DNA of 43,520 nucleotides from ANME-2 cluster archaeon (lineage in GTDB: Archaea > Halobacteriota > Methanosarcinia > Methanosarcinales > Methanocomedenaceae): NCBI GenBank assembly GCA_019429385.1, contig JAHYIS010000021.1:1-43520 (forward strand). Direction: 5' to 3'. The notes beneath the pieces were generated by a model. That model saw nothing but the letters and a program-made list of their open reading frames with translations. It did not search any database and was not told where the DNA came from. Of the stretch, positions 8,333 through 17,448 are shown piece after piece; positions within the stretch are counted from its first letter, which is position 1, and the number at the start of each line of letters is the position of its first letter. A program made the position numbers and the translations under genes.

Positions 8333-9343
8333 ATGCCAATAAAAAAATCGATTTCCAATCCGATACTTGTTACATTTTCAATTACACAACAGTGTAACCT
8401 CAAATGCAAACACTGTTACAGCAAATCCTCAGCAACTCCCGGTTTGAACGAATTGTCTACAAAAGAAGCTTTACAGGTCATCGACCAGGTAAAAGAAGCA
8501 GGTACAAAATTGATTATTTTCGATGGTGGAGAACCTACTCTCAGGTCTGACCTGTTGCGGTTGATAGAACACGCTAACAATATCGGGCTTATCCCCCTCC
8601 TGGGTACGAATGGCACGACCTTAACACGAAAGATGGCAAAGGACATGAAAAATGCAGGTATCAGGATGTGCGCGGTCAGTCTTGACGGCGCAAATGCAAA
8701 GACCCATGATAGTTTCAGATGTGTCAACGGATGTTTTGATGATGCAATAAGAGGTATAGGATACCTGAAGGATGAAGGGATACCATTCCAGGTCAATCCA
8801 TGTATCCACAGGACAAATTATCGTGAACTTTCCGGTTTGCTCGATGTTGCCAGAAATCTGGGTGCCAGGGGTATGGAAGCGTTTGAATTCGTAATGACCG
8901 GACGCGGCAGTTCCGGGTATGAGCTGGATACACCGATTCGAAAGCATGTGGTCGATGAGATGCTTGGGATGACGTCAAGTGATATGCCTGTCAGAATGAT
9001 AGGTGCACCGCAGTTCGATGTACTGTTAAGAAGAAATGGGAATTATCATCGCAGCAGCAGTTGCTGTGGCGCAGGAAAGACAATTGCATGCATATTCAAC
9101 GATGGGACTGTGTTCCCATGCATGCTGCTGCCAAAGTCTGCGGGAAATGTAAGGGAACAGGATTTCAACGATATCTGGAATAACTCTGAAGTATTCAATG
9201 AACTCAGGGACCGCAGCAATCTTACCGGTACCTGTGGGAACTGTTTGATGAGGGACGAATGTGGGGGGGCCAGGTGTCGGGCATATGCAGAGGGTGACAT
9301 CTTCCGGGGAGATACAGAATGCTGGATATACCAGCCGGGTTGA
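8333..9343 (+). CDS. Radical SAM/SPASM protein, haem-biosynthesis type (AhbC/AhbD/NirJ-like)
   Basis: About 336 residues. The radical SAM cluster motif CNLKCKHC (Cys 21, 25, 28) is followed by DGGEPTLR and SLDG, typical of the SPASM clade. The C-terminus holds the auxiliary-cluster cysteines (CCGAG, then FPC, then CGNC, DECGG, RC and a late TECW). AhbC and AhbD, which finish the siroheme-dependent archaeal haem pathway, share this layout. Location beside ccmF supports a role in haem supply for cytochromes c. I chose ATG 8333 because the TATA box at 8281 lies inside the longer frame from 8270. Other SPASM peptide-modifying enzymes cannot be excluded. Confidence 0.62.
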   Translation: MPIKKSISNPILVTFSITQQCNLKCKHCYSKSSATPGLNELSTKEALQVIDQVKEAGTKLIIFDGGEPTLRSDLLRLIEHANNIGLIPLLGTNGTTLTRKMAKDMKNAGIRMCAVSLDGANAKTHDSFRCVNGCFDDAIRGIGYLKDEGIPFQVNPCIHRTNYRELSGLLDVARNLGARGMEAFEFVMTGRGSSGYELDTPIRKHVVDEMLGMTSSDMPVRMIGAPQFDVLLRRNGNYHRSSSCCGAGKTIACIFNDGTVFPCMLLPKSAGNVREQDFNDIWNNSEVFNELRDRSNLTGTCGNCLMRDECGGARCRAYAEGDIFRGDTECWIYQPG

Positions 9344-9428
9344 TGGGATTATTTACTGGTTGCCGTCAATGGGAAGATACACAAGGTTTTTTAAGGAGCA
9401 ATGCATCTAGGGGGTGTAATCCAAATAC

Positions 9429-9500
9429 CGCACCCTCAGTATAGTGGGTGGCGCCGGACAGATGGTTCGAGGCTATGGGAAAATCGATTCCTGTCGGAGG
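9429..9500 (+). promoter_or_regulatory. Structured leader of the rps13 operon
   Basis: Two stems can be drawn: CGCACCC (9429-9435) with GGGTGGCG (9446-9453, one bulge), and CCGGACAG (9454-9461) with CTGTCGG (9491-9497, one bulge). The second stem covers the first bases of the rps13 Shine-Dalgarno GGAGG (9496-9500). This suggests translational feedback by a ribosomal protein, as known for many r-protein leaders. No comparative support is available here. Confidence 0.4.
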
Positions 9501-9507
9501 ATAATAT

Positions 9508-9978
9508 ATGGCAAAACAAAAAGAAAATACACAAACAGATGAAATTAAACATATTGTACGCATCGCTAATACTGACCTTGATGGAAAGAAGAGCGTACAA
9601 TATTCACTTACTGGCATAAAGGGTATCAATCGGCGTTCTGCGCGCATTATTTGTGACATGTCCGGCGTTGACCCCACGGCAACGATCGGTTATCTGGAAG
9701 ATGAAAAGATCGAGGCCCTGAAAACAACTGTCGATGATATTGAAAATATCCTTCCTACCTGGATGATGAACAGGCGCAAGGATCCTTTGACTGGTGATGA
9801 TAAACATATTTACGCCACCGATGTATTGCTTGTTAAAAGGGAAGACCTGAACACACTCAAAAAGACCCGTTCATATAAAGGTATACGGCACGAGCGCGGG
9901 CTTAAAGTGAGAGGTCAGAGAACCCGGTCCACTGGCAGAAAGGGACTCAGTGTGGGTGTTAAGAGGAAAACACGATAG
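9508..9978 (+). CDS. rps13: 30S ribosomal protein uS13
   Basis: A 156-residue protein beginning MAKQKENTQTDEIKHIVRIA and containing the diagnostic VQYSLTGIKGINRRSA helix-two-turn-helix region and the C-terminal RHERGLKVRGQRTRSTGRKG. uS13 sits in the head of the small subunit near the P-site tRNA and the bridge to the large subunit. The length fits archaeal S13, which is longer than the bacterial form. GGAGG lies 7 bases before the ATG, inside a possible leader stem. It is the first gene of the conserved archaeal order rps13-rps4-rps11-rpoD. Confidence 0.97.
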   Translation: MAKQKENTQTDEIKHIVRIANTDLDGKKSVQYSLTGIKGINRRSARIICDMSGVDPTATIGYLEDEKIEALKTTVDDIENILPTWMMNRRKDPLTGDDKHIYATDVLLVKREDLNTLKKTRSYKGIRHERGLKVRGQRTRSTGRKGLSVGVKRKTR

Positions 9979-9990
9979 GCGGTGACAAGC

Positions 9991-10596
9991 ATGGGATATC
10001 CAGGTAAGAACACAAAATCATACGAGACCCCCAAGCATCCATGGCAATCTGTCAGGATGACGGAAGAACTTGAATATTTAAAGTCATACGGGCTGAGAAA
10101 TAAACGTGAGGTATGGAAAGCCCAGAGTATTCTTCGAAATTACCGCCGTTCAGCAATGGAACTGCTGGCCGAGACCACTGAAGGCGAATTGACTGGCCAT
10201 AATCTGCGCAAGAGTGAGGATATCCTGAACAGGCTTAAACGGTATGGTATTCTCTCAGCAGACGCTGAACTTGATAATATCCTGGCACTCAATACCAGGA
10301 GTTTCCTGGACCGCAGACTCCAGACCCAGGTATACAGGCAGGGCCTTGCCAACAGCCTGAAACAGGCACGTCAGTTCATTACACACGGCCATATCACCGT
10401 AGCTGAAAAGAAGATAACAATTCCCAGCTATCTGGTGACGAAGGATGAGGAACTGAACATAGGATACTATGTGAACTCACCCATGCAAAAAGAAAATCAT
10501 CCGGAACGTCCGGTGGAGATCGTCAAGCGCGAGATCCAGCAGATAAAGGCAGTGCAGGATGAACGCAAAAGAGGCAGGCGCAAAGGTCGCCGGTAA
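9991..10596 (+). CDS. rps4: 30S ribosomal protein uS4
   Basis: About 201 residues, starting MGYPGKNTKSYETPKHPW, a typical archaeal S4 N-terminus, with an S4 RNA-binding domain around RQFITHGHITVAEKKITIPS and a basic C-terminal tail (RKRGRRKGRR). uS4 binds 16S rRNA early in small-subunit assembly and lines the mRNA entry channel. I chose ATG 9991 over GTG 9982 because GGTGA lies 6 bases ahead of it. It follows rps13 by 12 bases, as in other archaea. Confidence 0.97.
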   Translation: MGYPGKNTKSYETPKHPWQSVRMTEELEYLKSYGLRNKREVWKAQSILRNYRRSAMELLAETTEGELTGHNLRKSEDILNRLKRYGILSADAELDNILALNTRSFLDRRLQTQVYRQGLANSLKQARQFITHGHITVAEKKITIPSYLVTKDEELNIGYYVNSPMQKENHPERPVEIVKREIQQIKAVQDERKRGRRKGRR

Positions 10597-10626
10597 GCCT
10601 TAATTTAATTATTGGAGTACGAGATT

Positions 10627-11016
10627 ATGTCAGACGGAAAATGGGGAGTTGCCCATATACAAGCATCATTCAACAATACCATAATCACCATAACCGACGT
10701 GACCGGAGCTGAGACCATCGCCAAGATAAGTGGAGGAATGGTGGTCAAGGCAGCCCGGGATGAGAGTTCACCGTATACTGCGATGCAGATGGCGAACCAG
10801 CTGGCTGAAAAGCTTATTGACAAGGGTATATTGGGTATCCATGTCAAGGTCAGGGCACCTGGTGGTAACAAGCAGAGAAGTCCGGGTCCCGGAGCCCAGG
10901 CAGCCATACGGGCATTTGCCAGGGCGGGTATCAGGATAGGTCGGATTGAAGATGTCACACCGATTCCACACGATGGAACCAAGGTCAAAGGCGGACGCAG
11001 GGGCCGGAGAGTATAA
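10627..11016 (+). CDS. rps11: 30S ribosomal protein uS11
   Basis: About 129 residues starting [11 protein letters not shown], with the S11 core [31 protein letters not shown] and the basic C-terminal motif [18 protein letters not shown]. uS11 forms part of the small-subunit platform beside the mRNA exit. The start is ATG 10627, preceded by TTGGAG; the frame from 10612 adds five residues not usual for the family. It is followed after 12 bases by rpoD. Confidence 0.97.
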   Translation: MSDGKWGVAHIQASFNNTIITITDVTGAETIAKISGGMVVKAARDESSPYTAMQMANQLAEKLIDKGILGIHVKVRAPGGNKQRSPGPGAQAAIRAFARAGIRIGRIEDVTPIPHDGTKVKGGRRGRRV

Positions 11017-11028
11017 GAGAGGCAAAGG

Positions 11029-11820
11029 ATGGAAGTAGATATTATAGAGTTATCTGATGACAAAGCCAGGTTTGTGCTAAAAGGTGTGAATCCTGCTATT
11101 GCCAACGGACTTCGCAAAAGCATGCTCTCTGAAGTCCCTACAATGGCGATAGATTATATTAACATCTATGACAACACGTCTGTGCTTTTCGATGAGCAGC
11201 TTGGTCTGCGCATGGGGCTTATTCCCCTCAGAACTGACCTTGACTCGTATGTGTTGCCTGAAGATTGCGACTGCCATGGCGAGGGTTGTACGAAATGCCA
11301 GCTTACCCTGACGCTGAGCTCAGAAGGCCCCATCATGGTGTATTCAGGTGATATTCAATCCAGTGACCCTGACGTTGGTGTTGCAGAAGATAGGATTCCA
11401 ATCGTCGAATTGAAAGAGCGTCAAAAGCTGGTGCTTGAGGCAATTGCCAAACTTGGTACCGGACGCAAACATGTCAAATACCAGGCAGGTGTAGCATGCG
11501 GTTATAAGAACATGCCTGTGATAACATTCAATGAAAGCTGTGATGCATGCGGCAAGTGCGTGGAAGAATGTCCCAGGGAAATACTGAGGCTTGAAAACAA
11601 TGAGGTTATTGTAAAGGATCCATTACAGTGTATCCTGTGCAAACTTTGCGTGGATTCCTGTGATATCAGGGCTATCAATGTTGATGAAGATACTAGTGCC
11701 TACATATTTACAGCTGAATCGGACGGTTCATACCCTGCCAGAGAATTGATACTCAGGAGTGCTGATACCATCATTGAAAAGGCAATACGGTTGAACGAGA
11801 TTCTCAAATCCATAGAATGA
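11029..11820 (+). CDS. rpoD: DNA-directed RNA polymerase subunit D (Rpo3) with two 4Fe-4S motifs
   Basis: A 263-residue homologue of bacterial alpha / eukaryotic Rpb3. Domain 1/2 features include AIANGLRKSMLSEVPTMAID. A ferredoxin-like domain is inserted with two complete motifs: CDACGKCVEECP and CILCKLCVDSC, each fitting Cx2Cx2Cx3C. Subunit D dimerises with subunit L and nucleates RNA polymerase assembly; in Methanosarcina the clusters are known to affect enzyme stability and suggest oxygen-sensitive control. Both cluster sites look intact here, consistent with a strict anaerobe. It is the last gene before tRNA-Leu. Confidence 0.96.
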   Translation: MEVDIIELSDDKARFVLKGVNPAIANGLRKSMLSEVPTMAIDYINIYDNTSVLFDEQLGLRMGLIPLRTDLDSYVLPEDCDCHGEGCTKCQLTLTLSSEGPIMVYSGDIQSSDPDVGVAEDRIPIVELKERQKLVLEAIAKLGTGRKHVKYQAGVACGYKNMPVITFNESCDACGKCVEECPREILRLENNEVIVKDPLQCILCKLCVDSCDIRAINVDEDTSAYIFTAESDGSYPARELILRSADTIIEKAIRLNEILKSIE

Positions 11821-11901
11821 GCCATGGGTTAAACCGGATGCAGCTATATTGCATTCGAAACTCATATTTTAATACAGTTAAAGTAAAATACACACCCTAA
11901 A

Positions 11902-11986
11902 GCGGGGGTCGCCCAGCCAGGTCAAAGGCGCAAGGTTGAGGGCCTTGTCTCGTAGGAGTTCGCGTGTTCGAATCACGTCCCCCGCA
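11902..11986 (+). tRNA. tRNA-Leu (anticodon GAG)
   Basis: Acceptor arms GCGGGGG and CCCCCGC pair fully, with discriminator A. The anticodon stem CAAGG/CCTTG encloses TTGAGGG, giving anticodon GAG. A long variable arm (TCTCGTAGGAGTTC) and the T-arm with TTCGAAT confirm a class II leucine tRNA. CCA is not encoded. A TATA-like ATATTTTAAT lies about 38 bases upstream. Leu tRNA after rpoD is a conserved archaeal arrangement. Confidence 0.95.
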
Positions 11987-12085
11987 TACTTTTCATTTTA
12001 TAGGACCATCTACTTAATTGCTGGAAAAGAACAATATTTTCCATCTGTAAAATATTATATATCTGTAAGGTTTTATCAATACTCT

Positions 12086-13417
12086 ATGTCCTCAATAGGT
12101 TTAGGCAACTGTATAACTAATCCAATAGCAGGTGTTAATCAAAACCACATACCATCATACGATGAGGGCGATATTTTACGAATACTGGATATTTTTAATG
12201 AAAATTGTTTAATCTTAAATGAAGACATTACCTTGGAGCAGAAACTCACTTCTATACTCGAACAAGTCCTGATATTATCAAACATGGAGAAAGGTGGAAT
12301 TTACCTTAAGGACAGGACGAACGGTGATTACGTACTTACTGTCCACAGCCCCATCAGTGAAGAGTTCAGGCAAAAACACGGCAGGATCACTCATGAATGG
12401 AAATCATTATATCCGGTCTTTATTGAAGGAAAGGTCGTGGTAGTATCAGATACCTGTACTGCCGATATTACTCCCGAAAGAAAAAGGTCGACCATCAAAG
12501 AAGGTTTCCGTAGCTATATTAGTATACCATTGAAAAGGAATAACCTGGTTGACGGTATTATTATGGCAAGTGGTTCACAGGTCAGGGAATATTCCGAATT
12601 CCAGAAAAAACTATTTTCAACCATCGGGCAGCAGGTAAGCATAGCAATGAAAAATCTCAGGTCAATTGAAGAATTGAAACGTTCCCGCGATTGGTATCGC
12701 GAGCTTTTCAGTAATGCAGCTGATGGAATGTACACCAACGACCTTGATGGTACTTTTCTTTCCATGAACCAGGCAGGTGCTGATATGCTGGGACTGACCA
12801 TAGAAAAAGCTGTTGGGACGAAAATAAGGGATTATCTGACTGAGGAAGGTCTTGAGATCGCCAGTGCTGTACATGCACAGATACTGAATGGTTTGACTTT
12901 TTTCCTGCCTCCTGTACTTGAGATAGTCAGGACAGATGGAAAAAAAGTATTTTTTGAGATCAATATGAGACCCTTAATGGAAGATGGGAAGGTTGTGGGA
13001 CTACACGGAGTTGCCAGGGATATTGACAAGCGGTTCAATGCAGAAAAGAACATGCTGGTATTTTCAAAGGCGTTAAGTAAATCTATTGATGGCATTAATA
13101 TTTCTGATGGTGACCATACTATCACTTTCATTAACGAGGCCGGAGCTAAGATATTCGGGTATAGCAGGTCAGAATTGATCGGACAATCAGCGAGTATCTT
13201 TTATACCGAAGAGGACCTACCCGATTTTTATGAGAATGTAATTCCTGCAATAGAGAAATATGGATATTACAATGGGCTTATATTGGCCAGGAAAAAAAGT
13301 GGAACAGCATTTTCCTTAGAAGTAACGTTGACTTCGGTATTCGATAAGAACAAAAAGGCCATCGCAAATTTTGCGGTTTTTCGAGAGAGAAAACAGCAAA
13401 GACCCCCAAAACCATAA
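12086..13417 (+). CDS. GAF-PAS-PAS sensory protein without output domain
   Basis: About 443 residues from ATG 12086; the frame open upstream runs into tRNA-Leu and is not used. The N-terminal 170 residues resemble a GAF domain (QKLTSILEQVLILSNMEKGG, then RSYISIPLKRNN). PAS domain 1 begins at SRDWYRELFSNAADGMYTND and ends with VARDID, and PAS domain 2 begins at LSKSIDGINISDGDHTITF. The chain ends right after the second PAS (FAVFRERKQQ), where a histidine kinase would normally follow. No kinase-like frame is present downstream. It may act through a partner kinase, or it may be a truncated sensor. No ligand is evident. Confidence 0.75.
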   Translation: MSSIGLGNCITNPIAGVNQNHIPSYDEGDILRILDIFNENCLILNEDITLEQKLTSILEQVLILSNMEKGGIYLKDRTNGDYVLTVHSPISEEFRQKHGRITHEWKSLYPVFIEGKVVVVSDTCTADITPERKRSTIKEGFRSYISIPLKRNNLVDGIIMASGSQVREYSEFQKKLFSTIGQQVSIAMKNLRSIEELKRSRDWYRELFSNAADGMYTNDLDGTFLSMNQAGADMLGLTIEKAVGTKIRDYLTEEGLEIASAVHAQILNGLTFFLPPVLEIVRTDGKKVFFEINMRPLMEDGKVVGLHGVARDIDKRFNAEKNMLVFSKALSKSIDGINISDGDHTITFINEAGAKIFGYSRSELIGQSASIFYTEEDLPDFYENVIPAIEKYGYYNGLILARKKSGTAFSLEVTLTSVFDKNKKAIANFAVFRERKQQRPPKP

Positions 13418-13514
13418 CAACCACATTAACAATGTGAACTATGTATATACCCTGTATACCACGCAAACAACGTATGTACCAATCTTTTGCACTATTACAA
13501 CATCAGCACCTATT

Positions 13515-13844
13515 GTGATAACATTGCCAGTATCTGATGCAGTTAGAAAATCTCCAGACGGGGTGGTCATTGATATTGAAGTTACTCCCGGTACCAAGAC
13601 CGCCAGGGTTCCCAGTGGTTACAATACCTGGCGAAAGCGCATTGAGGTCAGGCTCTCAGAACCCGCCCAAAAAGGCAAGGCAAACCAGCAGTTGTTAGAG
13701 TTGATGGCTGTTGTGCTGGGTATAAAGATCTCTGAAGTTACCCTTATTTCGGGCCTCACATCCCATAGAAAGACAATCCATGTTAGCGGAATGGATGTGG
13801 AACAGGTGATAGAGTTACTTTCCCCGCCCGGGGATAAGGATTAA
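13515..13844 (+). CDS. DUF167 (YggU-type) protein
   Basis: A small protein of about 110 residues with the DUF167 core: DGVVIDIEVTPGTKTARV, then KRIEVRLSEPAQKGKANQQL and VTLISGLTSHRKTIHV. DUF167 proteins are widespread and of unknown function, with a compact alpha/beta fold. The frame is open further upstream (to 13371), but that part is low quality and overlaps the sensor gene. GTG 13515 and TTG 13524 are the likely starts, neither with a clear Shine-Dalgarno. It is followed after 26 bases by the Toprim gene. Confidence 0.8.
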   Translation: MITLPVSDAVRKSPDGVVIDIEVTPGTKTARVPSGYNTWRKRIEVRLSEPAQKGKANQQLLELMAVVLGIKISEVTLISGLTSHRKTIHVSGMDVEQVIELLSPPGDKD

Positions 13845-13870
13845 CTGTGCCTGGGGCGTTTCATTAGGTG

Positions 13871-14296
13871 ATGTCAGTAATAGAAGACATGGAACGTCTG
13901 GAACAGCTCGAAGAGCTGGTACAGGAACTCTTGCAGCAGTCTGAGGAGGGTGCCGCAATAATCGTTGAAGGGAAGCGGGACCGCAGGGCATTAAGGGAGC
14001 TGGGTATTACCGGACCGGTAAAATTGGGGACTCAAAAGTCATTGCTTGAACTCTGTGAAGAGGTGGCCAGGGAATATAATAAGGTGATAGTACTGACCGA
14101 CTGGGATGAAAATGGGGATAAACTTGCACGGCTCATGGCGGAATTTTTATACAATGCTGGCGCGACAGTGAATACTGATATTAGGCAAAAGATAAAGGCA
14201 CTGGTCAAGAAAAGGATAAAGGACATTGAAAGCCTGAACACACATATAGTTAACCTGAGAGTGGAACTGAAAACCACAACTCATAATAGTATATGA
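13871..14296 (+). CDS. Small Toprim-domain protein (UPF0292-like)
   Basis: About 141 residues. A coiled N-terminal segment (MERLEQLEELVQELLQQ) leads into a Toprim domain with the conserved Glu in AAIIVEGKRDRRALRELG and the acidic motif VLTDWDENG, the metal-binding signature shared by primases, topoisomerases and M5-type nucleases. The protein is much shorter than DnaG and has no other catalytic domain. It may be a nuclease or RNA-processing enzyme; the substrate is unknown. ATG 13871 follows AGGTG closely; GTG 13868 is an alternative. Confidence 0.75.
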   Translation: MSVIEDMERLEQLEELVQELLQQSEEGAAIIVEGKRDRRALRELGITGPVKLGTQKSLLELCEEVAREYNKVIVLTDWDENGDKLARLMAEFLYNAGATVNTDIRQKIKALVKKRIKDIESLNTHIVNLRVELKTTTHNSI

Positions 14297-14784
14297 ATAA
14301 ACGTCATATTATGAGTATAATACCATAACTTTATCATGTCTTCCAAACAATTGGGGTATGTAAAAATCACGTTAATCATGAATATGATTAACCATCAATA
14401 ATAATTGGTAAATAGTTAAACAAATCACAAATCCAACATTCCCATTTTCCCGGAATCAAGCATACATCACGAATGCAACAGGGTCGGGTATGGGACAGGT
14501 TATTTCGAGGGATGGATTAATAGTACATCGGTAAACCAGAGTTAAATGGGTTAATTTCATTCAATACGATAACATCACAGGATAATTACCAGATAGAGGT
14601 CGGTGTAGAGGAACATTATATATTGAAATTCCGGGTTAGTATTTATACTAACATGTAAGTATATCTGTCTGAGAGCTGGCATTAATCGGATAACAATATA
14701 AATGTGAACATTACTGACCAGGTTAAACCAATCTGGTTATAACTGATTTTTTTAGCTATTGTAAAATACGTGAGGTATACTCAT
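14297..14784 (+). other. Non-coding region upstream of dnaG with a palindromic element
   Basis: No convincing gene is seen in these 488 bases. A 20-base near-perfect palindrome, TATACTAACATGTAAGTATA, lies at 14644-14663 (two mismatches), about 120 bases before dnaG. Short A+T-rich TATA-like stretches (for example ATTATATATT near 14614) could serve as dnaG promoters. I see no structured RNA that I recognise. Confidence 0.5.
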
Positions 14785-16059
14785 ATGCAAAACACAGACA
14801 CTACAAAGTATATAGTTCATGCTAAAATAAGAGCCGATGGCGTTGTTGAAAGACCTGATGTGGTAGGCGCCATATTCGGTCAGACCGAAGGGTTGCTTGG
14901 CAACGACCTTGACCTGCGCGACCTCCAGAAGACCGGGCGTATTGGCAGGATAGAGGTCAATATCAAGTCAACAGCAGGCAAGTCCAATGGTATGATAGAT
15001 ATTCCATCGAGTCTTGACAAGGCTGAGACAGCCATACTGGCAGCTTCCCTGGAGACCATTGACCGGATAGGGCCATGCATGGCAAATATTGAAATAATCA
15101 AGGTTGAGGATATCCGTGCTTCTAAACGGCAGCATATCGTGAATCGGGCAAAGCACATCCTCACAGATATGTTCGACGAGAACGTACCTGAAAGCCAGGA
15201 GATAACTGATGAGGTCAAGCAATCCATAAGGGTGGAGGAAATGACCTATTACGGAAAGGATAATATCCCGTGTGGTCCCAATGTAATGGACTCTGATGCC
15301 ATTATTGTTGTGGAAGGACGGGCCGATGTGCTCAACCTGTTGCGATATGGTATTAAGAATGCAATCGCAGTTGGTGGTACCAATGTTCCACAGGCAGTTG
15401 CAGAACTGTGCAAGAAAAAGAAGGTCACGGCATTTACTGACGGCGACCGTGGCGGCGAACTCATCATCAAGGAACTTCTGCAGGTGACAGAGATTGATTT
15501 TATTGCACGTGCTCCTGACGGCAAGGGTGTGGAAGAACTGGTACAAAAGGAAATAGTAAGGTCTCTGCGCCAGAAGATACCTGTTGAGCAGGCAATGGAA
15601 AGGTACCAGATAGGTGGGAACAGGCAGAGGTCATCTTCGCAGCAACCGGTTCGCAGGCAGGAACGTAGAGAGGTCAAGCCCAGAGTTGTGAAAGCTCCTG
15701 CTCCTACCGTGAAGCCCCGTGCTATCGAAAGGCCGCACAGGAACAGTAGAAGGGACGAATCGGTCAAGACCCTTGCCACAGAGTTCAAGGAACACATGGA
15801 CGAATTGAATGGTACGTTAAGTGGAAGGTTACTGGACGACAATAAAAAAATCATTAAAGAAGTGACTGTGAAGGATCTTGCCAATTCAATAAAGGATGTG
15901 GACAGCAATGTTAAAAGCGTTGTGTTCGATGGGGTCATAACCCAGAGACTGGTGGACATTGCATCAGAAAAAGATATCAGGGATATTATCGGTGCAAAGA
16001 TCGGAAACGTGACCAAGGCACCGGCAAACCTGCGTATCGCTTCCACGGGCCAGTTATAA
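14785..16059 (+). CDS. dnaG: Archaeal DnaG primase-like protein
   Basis: About 424 residues. The N-terminal archaeal DnaG domain ([20 protein letters not shown]) is followed by a Toprim domain with [16 protein letters not shown] and the DGDRGGE metal motif near residue 225, then a Lys/Arg/Pro-rich linker and a C-terminal helical domain. Archaeal DnaG has primase activity in some species and also associates with the exosome, so its cellular role may be in RNA degradation. ATG 14785 is preferred over GTG 14770 because GTGAGGT lies 7 bases upstream. The RecJ-like gene follows after 3 bases, so the pair is an operon. Confidence 0.93.
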   Translation: MQNTDTTKYIVHAKIRADGVVERPDVVGAIFGQTEGLLGNDLDLRDLQKTGRIGRIEVNIKSTAGKSNGMIDIPSSLDKAETAILAASLETIDRIGPCMANIEIIKVEDIRASKRQHIVNRAKHILTDMFDENVPESQEITDEVKQSIRVEEMTYYGKDNIPCGPNVMDSDAIIVVEGRADVLNLLRYGIKNAIAVGGTNVPQAVAELCKKKKVTAFTDGDRGGELIIKELLQVTEIDFIARAPDGKGVEELVQKEIVRSLRQKIPVEQAMERYQIGGNRQRSSSQQPVRRQERREVKPRVVKAPAPTVKPRAIERPHRNSRRDESVKTLATEFKEHMDELNGTLSGRLLDDNKKIIKEVTVKDLANSIKDVDSNVKSVVFDGVITQRLVDIASEKDIRDIIGAKIGNVTKAPANLRIASTGQL

Positions 16060-16062
16060 CTT

Positions 16063-17436
16063 ATGCATCGTCTGGACAAAAGGGCAGGACTCTGTGCAGA
16101 TGCCATCTCAAAAGCAGGGGATATCCATGTTGTATCCCATATCGATGCGGATGGACTCACATCTGCCGCTATTATCTGTACTGCCCTGGAGAGGGCGGGC
16201 AGGGAATATACTGTAGAGTTTGCCCGCCAGCTTGATGTATCGATCCTTGAGAGGATTGCAGATAGTAATCCTGGCCTGACGGTCTTTACTGACCTGGGCA
16301 GCGGGATGATTGACAGGATACTTGCACTGGATATAGATGCGGTCATATCAGACCACCACATCCCAGCAGGGGATTGTCCCACGCACTTGAATCCCCACGT
16401 GTTCAATATCAATGGCGCATACGAAATAAGCGGCGCAGGTACTACTTTTTTGCTGGCCCGTGCTTTAGGGGATAACAATGACCTGGCCGGGCTGGCAGTG
16501 GTAGGTGCGGTGGGAGACCTGCAGCATGTCAAGCAGGGCGAGCTCACAGGTTTAAACCGGCAGATCATGAGTGTAGGCCAAAACAGCGGTGTATTGCAGT
16601 GCCAGCGTGACCTGGCAATGTTCGGGAAGCAGACCAGGCCCATCTACAAGATGCTGCAATATTCATCCGACCCGTACATACCAGGGCTTTCAGGAAATGA
16701 AGATGCGTGTATCAATTTTTTAAAGGGCGTAGGGTTGCGTTTCCAGGGCGAAGGATGGCTCAAATGGATAGACCTCACAGATGAGGACAAAAAGCACGTT
16801 GTTTCCGGACTGATACAATATTGCATAGGCGCGGGTATCCCGGCTTATAAGATCGAGCGCATGGTAGGAGAGGTATATACCCTTTTGCTGGAGCGGGAGG
16901 GTACCGAGACCAGGGACGCATCTGAATATTCCACCCTGCTCAATGCAACAGCCAGGTATGACAGAGCAAAGACCGGCCTTGCTGTATGCATGGGTGACAG
17001 GGAAAAGGAATATGAAAATGCGATCCATTTACTGGCAGAGCACAGGCGCAATCTTGTTGAGGGTATAAACCTGGTGAAGTCACAGGGTATGGTTACCCTT
17101 AATAACTTCCAGTATTTTGATGCAGGCTCGAAGATCAAGGATACTATTGTCGGTATAGTGGCAGGTATGAGTACCAGTGCAGTAGGTAACAGGAACCTGC
17201 CTGTAATAGCCTTCGCAGATACTGATGACGGCGTGAAGGTATCGGGCAGGGGTAATTATGACCTGGTACGTAAGGGCCTGAACCTTGGAGTCTCATTAAA
17301 TACTGCCGCACAGGCCGTGGGAGGTATGGGGGGAGGACATGATATTGCTGCCGGTGCAACTATCCCGGAGGCGGCAAAATCTGAATTTATCAAGCATCTT
17401 GACCAGATAATCGGCTGCCAGTTAAAAAAGTCTTGA
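16063..17436 (+). CDS. RecJ/GAN-like DHH-family single-strand nuclease
   Basis: A 457-residue DHH/DHHA1 phosphoesterase. Visible motifs are VVSHIDADGLTSAAI (motif I), FTDLGSG (motif II), ISDHHIPAG (the DHH motif) and the C-terminal DHHA1 signature GGMGGGHDIAAGA. Archaeal RecJ-like proteins act as single-strand exonucleases or as GINS/Cdc45-like replication factors (GAN). With the metal motifs intact it is probably an active nuclease. It is co-transcribed with dnaG, which fits a role in replication or RNA/DNA processing. It ends 13 bases from the convergent DUF128 gene. Confidence 0.88.
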   Translation: MHRLDKRAGLCADAISKAGDIHVVSHIDADGLTSAAIICTALERAGREYTVEFARQLDVSILERIADSNPGLTVFTDLGSGMIDRILALDIDAVISDHHIPAGDCPTHLNPHVFNINGAYEISGAGTTFLLARALGDNNDLAGLAVVGAVGDLQHVKQGELTGLNRQIMSVGQNSGVLQCQRDLAMFGKQTRPIYKMLQYSSDPYIPGLSGNEDACINFLKGVGLRFQGEGWLKWIDLTDEDKKHVVSGLIQYCIGAGIPAYKIERMVGEVYTLLLEREGTETRDASEYSTLLNATARYDRAKTGLAVCMGDREKEYENAIHLLAEHRRNLVEGINLVKSQGMVTLNNFQYFDAGSKIKDTIVGIVAGMSTSAVGNRNLPVIAFADTDDGVKVSGRGNYDLVRKGLNLGVSLNTAAQAVGGMGGGHDIAAGATIPEAAKSEFIKHLDQIIGCQLKKS

Positions 17437-17448
17437 AGAGTGTTCCGG

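Noticed and set aside
11936-12085. N-terminal extension of the GAF/PAS sensor
   Set aside because: It begins inside tRNA-Leu and reads tRNA sequence; the ATG at 12086 is a better start.
15249-16643. A 464-codon open frame on the minus strand
   Set aside because: It lies wholly opposite dnaG and the RecJ-like gene, has biased Ser/Thr/Leu composition typical of antisense shadows, and shows no domain.
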